DNA of 64,000 nucleotides. It comes from Ignatzschineria sp. F8392 (GTDB lineage Bacteria > Pseudomonadota > Gammaproteobacteria > Cardiobacteriales > Wohlfahrtiimonadaceae). Positions 58,478 to 64,000 of the stretch are shown piece after piece. The notes beneath the pieces are model-generated. The model ran no database searches, was not told where the DNA came from, and saw only the letters and a program-made list of their open reading frames with translations. The translations under genes were made by a program, and so were the position numbers. Within the stretch, counting starts at the first letter, position 1. Each line of letters opens with the position of its first letter. The stretch covers positions 336,891 to 400,890 of the forward strand of contig NZ_NEFF01000002.1 of assembly GCF_002252045.1 (NCBI RefSeq), written 5' to 3'.

Positions 58478-59548
58478 TTATTCTGCAGGATGAATAGTGG
58501 CGCCCACAGCATCTACATTTGCCTGACTCGCTTGATATGCCTCATACTCTTTAAACTGCTTTTCTGCTGCGCGCTTAAAAGTGCGGCGGAGACGTGTAAT
58601 ACCCACATCATGTTGATAAAGGAACTCATGCTCTCGAGCATTAGGGGCTAATAGTTCTAAAATAATACGATCTTGCTCTAATACATCCCAATGCAATCCT
58701 TCTAAATGATTGCGATACATAAAGCGCCAAGTATCACGCTCCCATCCTGAAACTTTACGGCAACGCCAGAAAAATACGCGCGTATTATTTTCATCAATAG
58801 GGGTCGCAAAACCAACAATCCAGAAGCTTCCACCAGGACCAAATTTAGATTGATAAGGAATAGAGAGTCGTAACCAAGCGCCACCGGTTTCTCCGTACTC
58901 CACCCAGTCAAAGTTCACGCCTGATTGCCCATCTTTCTCAAAGATAAAACCTGTTTTCGTCATTTTTAGGCTCATCTCCGCTTGGCGATCACCCTCAGAC
59001 ATTGAGTGAGAAACGGAGTGAAGATAAGTTCCATGCATGGGATCCATCACATTATCAACTGCATATTGATAATTGACTTTCCAATCTGCGATACAGAGGA
59101 AATGACTCCACTCATCACTATCGAGCTGCTCCGGGAAAGTGAGTTCTGTAGGTGCTTCATCACCAACACCAAACCAGAGGAAAATGGCACCATGAACCTC
59201 TTTCACATGGTACGATTTCACACAAGTAGCCCCGGTCATCGGACAACTTGCAACAGCAGGAACATCCTCAACAACACCATCAAAACGAACTTCAACACCG
59301 TGATACCAGCAAGCAACACGATTGCCTAAATTCCATCCTAAAGAGAGTCTCGCACCACGATGGGGGCAGCGATCTTCAAGTGCATGAACCTTACCCTCTT
59401 CATCACGCCAAACAACAATGTTCTCACCTAAGCGGGTAATTCCCACAGGACTGGTCCCTACCTCCCAACTCGCTAACACTGGATGCCACAGGTTACGTAA
59501 ACCAAAGTTGAGGTACTCTTGTGCGTCTTTAAATTTTCTAGATGTCAT
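58478..59548 (-). CDS. Rieske non-heme iron oxygenase, large subunit
   Basis: A 356-residue oxygenase subunit. The Rieske cluster ligands are C61, H63 (CPHRG) and C80, H83 (CWYHG). The catalytic domain has D165-N166, D169, H172 and H177 in AVDNVMDPMHGTYLH, the bridging Asp plus the two iron histidines. No small subunit is encoded, so it is an alpha-only type such as VanA, phthalate or carbazole oxygenases. It starts ring attack or demethylation, fed by the ferredoxin and reductase of this cluster. GGAGGAG precedes the ATG. Confidence 0.92.
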   Translation of the reverse strand: MTSRKFKDAQEYLNFGLRNLWHPVLASWEVGTSPVGITRLGENIVVWRDEEGKVHALEDRCPHRGARLSLGWNLGNRVACWYHGVEVRFDGVVEDVPAVASCPMTGATCVKSYHVKEVHGAIFLWFGVGDEAPTELTFPEQLDSDEWSHFLCIADWKVNYQYAVDNVMDPMHGTYLHSVSHSMSEGDRQAEMSLKMTKTGFIFEKDGQSGVNFDWVEYGETGGAWLRLSIPYQSKFGPGGSFWIVGFATPIDENNTRVFFWRCRKVSGWERDTWRFMYRNHLEGLHWDVLEQDRIILELLAPNAREHEFLYQHDVGITRLRRTFKRAAEKQFKEYEAYQASQANVDAVGATIHPAE

Positions 59549-59576
59549 AATCTTCTCCTCCTACACTCTTAAAACC

Positions 59577-59876
59577 TTAATAACCTAAACGAGCCATCTC
59601 AGCTTCGAAGCTCTCTTCTGTAAATTTCTCACCACTCTCTAATAACATTCCTTGCTCATTGAGCGCAGAAACCACTTCGGAGAGTGTTGTCGCTCCTTTT
59701 GAAAAAGCGGCGATAAGGTTCTCCACAAGACTCAACTCATAAGCGGAAGGTTCATGTGCACGGTTTTGCCAAACCACATGCTTCACATCTCCAGGAATCT
59801 GAATATTATTGATGCCGGCATCAGGATTAGGTCTATTCTCTAGCCAGGTTTTAAGCTTCTCATTGTAATTTGCCAT
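59577..59876 (-). CDS. Small conserved protein with helix-turn-helix-like region
   Basis: The ATG at 59876 has AGGAGG six bases upstream and is preferred to the earlier ATG at 59915; product 99 residues. The middle holds SAYELSLVENLIAAFSKGATTLSEVVSALNEQGM, which reads like the helix-turn-helix found in resolvase C-termini; similar small proteins are annotated as recombinase-like. There is no catalytic serine domain, so it is not a recombinase. It is placed just upstream of the Rieske oxygenase gene, so a pathway-specific accessory or regulatory role is possible. Confidence 0.72.
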   Translation of the reverse strand: MANYNEKLKTWLENRPNPDAGINNIQIPGDVKHVVWQNRAHEPSAYELSLVENLIAAFSKGATTLSEVVSALNEQGMLLESGEKFTEESFEAEMARLGY

Positions 59877-60320
59877 CTGCTTCCTCCTTTGATTTCTGTA
59901 TGTCATTGCATACAAAATTTCTTAATAATTTCTTAATAGTTTCTTAATTTATAGTATCTCTTGGTATCTTGAATCAGCCTACACTCCACCTATCGGCCAA
60001 GCTACAACAGAGTATTGATACAAGATATTTGATATCAGTGATTAAAAATCGATCTCCCTTCGCTCCCTCACGTCTACCACAGGCACACTTTAAAAAAGCT
60101 CCCTTTTGCAATAGCCCTCAATAATCTCTTTCCAATGAATCTATTTAACAAAAGGGAAATGGAGGTGATACGGAGATATGAAAATATGAATATAGGGAGA
60201 TATTAAGATTTAACTCTTCAAAAATAGTTATTAAATAGAACAATAATCACTCTATTATCCTAATCTCTGCGCTCTTCCCTCTTCTCTACGCTAGATAACA
60301 AGAAGTATCAACAGCAATAG
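59877..60320. other. Intra-cluster gap between ferredoxin and the main operon
   Basis: This gap of 444 bases has an 11-bp repeat in three copies (atttcttaata, 59917-59949) at its left end. No gene is supported. A promoter for the minus-strand operon may lie here. Confidence 0.55.
59917..59949. repeat. Three 11-bp tandem units
   Basis: atttcttaata twice, then gtttcttaatt, about 40 bases upstream of the 99-residue protein's start. Confidence 0.88.
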
Positions 60321-60632
60321 TTACTGTTCAACAGAGATCATGATCTCTCCTGCCTCTACTTTCACAGGATAAGTCAATAAATTTCGACAGCCAGGACCAC
60401 TCTCTAAATTACCCGTCTTAATATCAAAAATAGCTTCATGAAGAGGACATTCAACTGTTCCGTCTTCCACAAAGCCTTCTGTTAAGAGTGCATAAGCATG
60501 GGGGCAGATATTCTCAATGGCGAAATAGTGATCTCCCACCTGAAAGATTCCGATCTTAATATCCCCAATATCAACCGATTTAGGCATATACTCTTCCACT
60601 TCACCCACCTGGCATACTGAAACCCAATTCAT
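60321..60632 (-). CDS. Rieske-type [2Fe-2S] ferredoxin
   Basis: The ATG at 60632 follows AGGAGG by six bases and is preferred to the earlier frame opening at 60647; product 103 residues. Cluster ligands are C43, H45 (CPHAYA) and C62, H65 (CPLHEA). Size and motifs match BphF/HcaC-type ferredoxins. It should shuttle electrons between the reductase at 55419 and the oxygenase at 58478. It is the first gene of the cluster and divergent from the IclR gene. Confidence 0.9.
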   Translation of the reverse strand: MNWVSVCQVGEVEEYMPKSVDIGDIKIGIFQVGDHYFAIENICPHAYALLTEGFVEDGTVECPLHEAIFDIKTGNLESGPGCRNLLTYPVKVEAGEIMISVEQ

Positions 60633-60976
60633 CTTCTTCCTCCTCAAAGACCCCTATCCTGCTTGACAGGGATAATCAGAAAATAGCGATCCACTCATAT
60701 TATTGTTTTGACATCTTGTGAATGGTAATCGTCTGTTATTCAAATAAAATATTTAATTTATAAGGGTAATCCCATAATGACTAGTCTTTTATCTAGCTTA
60801 TTTTGCTCAATCTACTAAATTATTTAGTTTTATATATAAAACATCATTTACTTTATAAAACAATAATGCAAGAATACGATTAATAAAAGAAGCTTGTCAA
60901 GCCCATTTTCTAAATAGAGGTCTTAACAGCTAATTTTTCCTATAATAGATAAGAATAAAAAGTGAGGAGTTTAGCG
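60633..60976. promoter_or_regulatory. Divergent control region between ferredoxin and iclR-type gene
   Basis: These 344 AT-rich bases include a perfect 16-bp palindrome gttttatatataaaac (60827-60842), an imperfect dyad tatcctg-N5-cagggata (60655-60674) near the ferredoxin start, and TATAAT (60941-60946) about 30 bases before the IclR start codon. IclR-family proteins usually control the divergent operon from such a region; which dyad is bound is unknown. Confidence 0.6.
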
Positions 60977-61762
60977 ATGATAGAAGAGATTGATGCAGAA
61001 AAATACCTTGTGCCGGGGCTCGTTAGAGGATTGAAGATATTAGAAAGTTTTACCGTAGAAAAGAGTGAGATGACTCTAAGCGAGATCGCTAAAAACTTAG
61101 AAATTAATCGATCAAGTGCTTTCCGATTAGTCCAAACATTGGAATATTGTGGTTATCTTTTGCGCACGCCTCATAAGAGTTATAAGCTCAATGTGAAAGT
61201 ACTACAACTCGGTTACACCGCTATTGAATCGATGAATATTCCACAGCAAGTTACGGCGATTATGCAACAATTGCGTGATAAAACGAAAGTGGCTGTTCAT
61301 CTTTCTATTCTCGATGATATCGAAATTGTCTATCTCAATAATATTCAGGCATTAGGGGCTTTCACCTCCAATATTCGAGTTGGAACGCGATGGCCTGCTT
61401 ATGCAACAGTCATTGGTCAAATGTTATTAGGATCATTGAGTAATGAGGAGATAAGGGCTCGTTTTGAGGGAATCTCCGAATGGGAAAAATACTCAGCGTC
61501 AACAGCAAAAGATATCAATGAGTTGATTGAAAAGATCGAAATAGCAAGAAACTCCGACTATCTCATTAGCTGGAAAAACTTTAAACCCGATATGATTGCC
61601 TGCGCTGCACCTATTCGCGGTAAAATCTCTAAAGAGATTCAATATGTACTCTCTGTAAGTTGTCCGGCAACAAGCTATAGTAACCGAGAGCAATTTGTAA
61701 AAGAGGTTGTTCCGCTACTATTAACAGCTGCCGATGAGATTTCAGATCTGATGATTCAATAA
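60977..61762 (+). CDS. IclR-family transcriptional regulator
   Basis: The ATG at 60977 is chosen because GAGGAG lies seven bases upstream; a GTG at 60962 opens the frame earlier. The 261-residue product has a winged helix (about 15-75; LSEIAKNLEINRSSAFRLVQTLEYCGYLLR) and an IclR effector domain with the LNNIQALGAF and GTRWPAYATVIGQMLL segments. It probably binds the pathway substrate or an intermediate and controls the divergent catabolic operon, a common arrangement for aromatic clusters. Confidence 0.9.
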   Translation: MIEEIDAEKYLVPGLVRGLKILESFTVEKSEMTLSEIAKNLEINRSSAFRLVQTLEYCGYLLRTPHKSYKLNVKVLQLGYTAIESMNIPQQVTAIMQQLRDKTKVAVHLSILDDIEIVYLNNIQALGAFTSNIRVGTRWPAYATVIGQMLLGSLSNEEIRARFEGISEWEKYSASTAKDINELIEKIEIARNSDYLISWKNFKPDMIACAAPIRGKISKEIQYVLSVSCPATSYSNREQFVKEVVPLLLTAADEISDLMIQ

Positions 61763-61970
61763 CATTACTCTGCTACATTATGCTGATCGATTCTAAAATA
61801 GATTTTAGAGTAGAACCCTATTTTCCCTCTATTAGTATTATTAGTATAAAATAGAAGAGATTCCCTATTAATAATCGATGCAGATGTAGGTATGTAGCAC
61901 TATTAGAAACCTCTACCATAGAGCGATCGATCAATCTGATTAATTCAACGTAGAAGAAAGGAGTATTCTA

Positions 61971-62324
61971 GTGAATAGTCATAATCAAGAGTTTATCAAT
62001 ACTTATCTTGCTATCAATGCGAATAAATATCCTAAAGAAGCACTAACAACAGTGACCTCTATTTTACACAGGCTCAATGAGAGTCAACAAGCGGCACTCC
62101 ATGCTCTTCCTCTTAAAGATCCGACATTAGCATTACTTCTCTCCTTCTTCTTCGGTTCTTTTGCTGTAGATCGCTTCTATATTGGTAATATTTTATTAGG
62201 AGTTCTTAAGCTCATTACAATTGGTGGCTTAGGTATTTGGACGGTAATAGATTGGTTTATCATCTCCAAACAGACCCGGCAACAAAATTTAGACCTTTTA
62301 CTCAAATTTGCAGATCAACTATAA
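61971..62324 (+). CDS. TM2-domain membrane protein
   Basis: A 117-residue protein. The N-terminal ~50 residues are a soluble helical segment; the rest is a TM2 domain with two helices and the family core LLLSFFFGSFAVDRFYIGN, GIWTVIDWFII. The start is GTG at 61971 with AAAGGAG upstream. TM2 proteins have no general known function. It is followed by a strong hairpin terminator. Confidence 0.82.
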   Translation: MNSHNQEFINTYLAINANKYPKEALTTVTSILHRLNESQQAALHALPLKDPTLALLLSFFFGSFAVDRFYIGNILLGVLKLITIGGLGIWTVIDWFIISKQTRQQNLDLLLKFADQL

Positions 62325-62422
62325 CTTTTAAAAGCGGAATTCATCATACAACTCGCCTCTTTTTAGAGTGAAATAACCGTAATCAAATAGTATCTGATCT
62401 ACATAGATGGTAAAACCAACAA

Positions 62423-62470
62423 GGGCTGACGGGTATCTGCAAAAGAGCAGACCCATCAGCCCAATTTTAT
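62423..62470 (+). terminator. Strong hairpin after the TM2 gene
   Basis: The arms 62423-62440 and 62447-62462 pair over 16 bp with a two-base bulge, have a 6-base loop and are followed by AATTTTAT. It begins about 100 bases after the stop codon. Confidence 0.78.
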
Positions 62471-62539
62471 ATCTCAGTAGTACTAATCAATAACTACAGA
62501 TAAATTGATACAACATCACAAAGGAATTACACCTATCTC

Positions 62540-62815
62540 ATGATATTACTTGTTGTTGCCCTTATTGTTATTCTCTTTTTAATCTATATTCTCCGCTATC
62601 AAAGAGCACTCATTCGATATGGCATTCCTCTTCTTGCTATTCTAGCCACTCTATTGCTCTTCTTTATTTTGCAAAATATTATCTATCCTTATGATGAGCA
62701 TATTCCTATTCGAGCAAGTGAACAGAATCAAAAATTAGAAGAAAAGAGTAGAAATAGCCGAATGCGATCTCGTGAGCGACAACTTCAAAGAGGGGAAATT
62801 GAAGCAATCAATTGA
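62540..62815 (+). CDS. Small membrane protein of unknown function
   Basis: A 91-residue protein with two hydrophobic helices (about 2-18 and 28-48), then a charged cytoplasmic or periplasmic tail (SEQNQKLEEKSRNSRMRSRERQLQRGE). The ribosome site AAGGAA is 13 bases from the ATG, longer than ideal. No family recognised. It is the last protein gene before the structured repeat array and the rRNA operon. Confidence 0.6.
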   Translation: MILLVVALIVILFLIYILRYQRALIRYGIPLLAILATLLLFFILQNIIYPYDEHIPIRASEQNQKLEEKSRNSRMRSRERQLQRGEIEAIN

Positions 62816-62901
62816 TCTTTATAAAGCCTTTCCTCAATCTATTCATTTTAAAGATAGAATAGATAAAGAGCCCTCTTAAGAGTTCAAACCCTAAAACAAA
62901 C

Positions 62902-63603
62902 AGAGGCTGATGAGTTGCCGGGTCTTACTATCGCGTTCTTCCCCAAATCACGTGCCGGCAAAAGGCATTGAAAATGCCCAAACTGCGGGCATGCACTGGT
63001 TAAAAGAATGAAGTAGTGGGTTCCCGCAGCTCCATGAACCTTCTTAAGAATCATCAAAATGATTCATTGAAACAATAGAGGCTGCTGCCTTGCCGGAACT
63101 TACTATCGCACTCTTCCAAAAATCGCGTGCCGGCAAGGGGCATCGAAGATGCCGACTGGCGGGCATGCACTGGTTAAAAGAATGAAATAGTGGGTTCCCG
63201 CCGCTCCATGAACTTTCTTAAGAATCATCAAAATGATTCATTGAAACAATAGAGGCTGCTGCCTTGCCGGAACTTACTATCGCACTCTTCCAAAAATCGC
63301 GTGCCGGCAAGGGGCATCGAAGATGCTAAACTGCGGGCATGCACCAGTTAGAAGAATGAAATAGTCGGTTCCCGCAGCTCCACAAATTCTCTTAAGAATC
63401 ATAAAGATGATTAGTTGAAATAATTAGTTGAAATAATTAGTTGAAACAACAGAGGCTAATGAGTTGCCGGATCTTACTATCACATTCTTCCAAAAAACTG
63501 CGTGCCGGCAATGGGCATTGAAAATGTCCAAACTGCGGGCATGCACTAGTAATAAGAATGAAGTAGTGGGTTCCCGCAGCTCCACGAACTTTCTTAAGAA
63601 TAA
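62902..63603. repeat. Four tandem copies of a structured ~175-bp element
   Basis: Units begin with agaggct at 62902, 63077, 63251 and 63451; lengths are about 175, 174, 200 and 153. Each holds three hairpins: ttgccgg/ccggcaa, a ggcatt-GAA-aatgcc stem with triloop, and (c)tgcggg/cccgca(g). A fourth, aatcat-N4-atgatt, ends units 1-3. Differences between copies are compensatory (for example ggcatt/aatgcc in unit 1 and ggcatc/gatgcc in unit 2). Sequence before unit 1 (ctcttaagag) looks like the worn end of a fifth unit. No reading frame runs through the units. Confidence 0.88.
63411..63449. repeat. 13-bp triplication inside repeat unit 3
   Basis: ttagttgaaataa twice, then ttagttgaaacaa. It accounts for the extra length of the third unit. 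Confidence 0.92.
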
Positions 63604-63615
63604 AAAATCCCGACA

Positions 63616-63648
63616 AAGAAAAAGCTCCTAGCTAATTAGCTAGGAGCT
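63616..63648 (-). terminator. rRNA operon terminator
   Basis: A perfect 26-base inverted repeat (63623-63648; agctcctagct / agctaggagct with aatt between) is followed on the minus strand by UUUUUCUUU. It lies 11 bases after the 5S gene. Confidence 0.95.
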
Positions 63649-63658
63649 CTTAATGAAG

Positions 63659-63774
63659 CCCTGGGGTTGACCTACTCTCACATGGGATCTCCCACACTAC
63701 CATCGGCGCTGCTACGTTTCACTTCTGAGTTCGGGATGGGATCAGGTGGTTCCATAGCGCTATTTTCCCCAGGA
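63659..63774 (-). rRNA. 5S ribosomal RNA
   Basis: About 116 bases. Read on the minus strand it carries the 5S hallmarks CCCGAACTCAGAAGTGAAAC and GCGCCGATGGTAGTGTGGG, and the terminal helix CCTGGGG...CCCCAGG closes the ends. The exact ends are uncertain by one or two bases. Confidence 0.95.
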
Positions 63775-63956
63775 AAACTGGCTTGTGCTTGAAGTGCCGA
63801 TGCATTATTTGCATTTTATTTTGCACTCCACTCACGAATAAATTTGATTAGTTGGTTAGTAACAGCAATGTCTGATTGAATTGCTTAAGTTGTTGTATTC
63901 GCGTCAACTTTGGAAACGATCATGTCTCGTATCAAAATTGTCTAAGACCTATTATA
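63775..63956 (-). other. 23S-5S internal spacer
   Basis: A spacer of about 180 bases without a tRNA. GACC-N-GGTC near 63940-63960 is part of the 23S processing stem. Confidence 0.6.
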
Positions 63957-64000
63957 TGGTCAAGCCTCACGGTCAATTAGTATTGGTAAGCTCAATGCAT
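63957..64000 (-). rRNA. 23S ribosomal RNA, 3' end (partial)
   Basis: On the minus strand the sequence TTGAGCTTACCAATACTAAT and GACCGTGAGGCTTGACC match the last ~45 bases of bacterial 23S rRNA. The rest of the gene lies beyond the window. Confidence 0.92.

Noticed and set aside
62902..63603. Possible CRISPR array
   Set aside because: The units are about 175 bp with continuous similarity; there are no short repeats separated by unique spacers and no cas genes.
63775..63956. tRNA in the 23S-5S spacer
   Set aside because: No cloverleaf, T-loop (GTTCGA) or CCA-end pattern is visible.

Overview
The window reads as chromosomal DNA of a low-G+C gammaproteobacterium. Evidence is the set of full-length housekeeping proteins (MsbA, TolB-Pal, HemA, UbiD, SurA, ProQ, ArgS, GroESL, GyrA, RppH, LysA), consistently good Shine-Dalgarno sites and clear intrinsic terminators. 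The protein styles and gene order fit the Cardiobacteriales/Ignatzschineria-Wohlfahrtiimonas area best, but that placement is inference and no marker gene here proves it. No insertion sequence, phage gene, CRISPR array or tRNA was seen.

Layout. 1-8784: envelope and core metabolism on the minus strand (OmpA-like fragment, msbA, pal-tolB, hpt, hemA, a Slp-type lipoprotein, ubiD). 9051-26321: mixed strands, with a membrane sulfatase-fold transferase, a MATE exporter, a HAD phosphatase, ppx, rsmA and surA, followed by the plus-strand genes proQ, argS, an FtsN-like SPOR protein, ssb, 5-formyl-THF cyclo-ligase, a YccS/FUSC protein and ppnN. 26737-29435: an MFS exporter paired with a choloylglycine-hydrolase-family acylase. 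29605-44074: a lipoprotein, groSL behind a readable heat-shock promoter, a second MATE exporter, rppH, an SDR, queA with an MHS transporter, lptM-lysA, gyrA and RidA. 44254-46770: a two-gene Septu-like defence module (PtuA ATPase and PtuB HNH nuclease).

46940-61762 is a 15-kb accessory catabolic island. It encodes a three-component Rieske ring-hydroxylating oxygenase (oxygenase, ferredoxin, ferredoxin reductase), a diol-dehydrogenase-like SDR, a two-domain extradiol dioxygenase, an alpha/beta hydrolase, a second SDR without the usual catalytic Tyr/Lys, an aspartate-dehydrogenase-like enzyme, an aldehyde dehydrogenase, a ThDP enzyme, a cupin, an MFS permease and a small protein of unknown role, all on the minus strand, with a divergent IclR regulator. 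The order suggests uptake, ring dihydroxylation, rearomatisation, meta-cleavage and side-chain processing of an aromatic compound. The substrate cannot be read from the sequence, and no hydratase/aldolase pair for a classical lower meta pathway is present.

61971-64000: a TM2 protein and a small membrane protein, then four head-to-tail copies of a structured repeat of about 175 bp whose hairpins show compensatory changes between copies, then the terminator, 5S rRNA and 3' end of 23S rRNA of a minus-strand rRNA operon.

A feature of the whole window is that many intergenic gaps contain short perfect or near-perfect tandem duplications of 6-13 bp (for example six 9-mers at 6358, six 10-mers at 53138, five hexamers at 15916).
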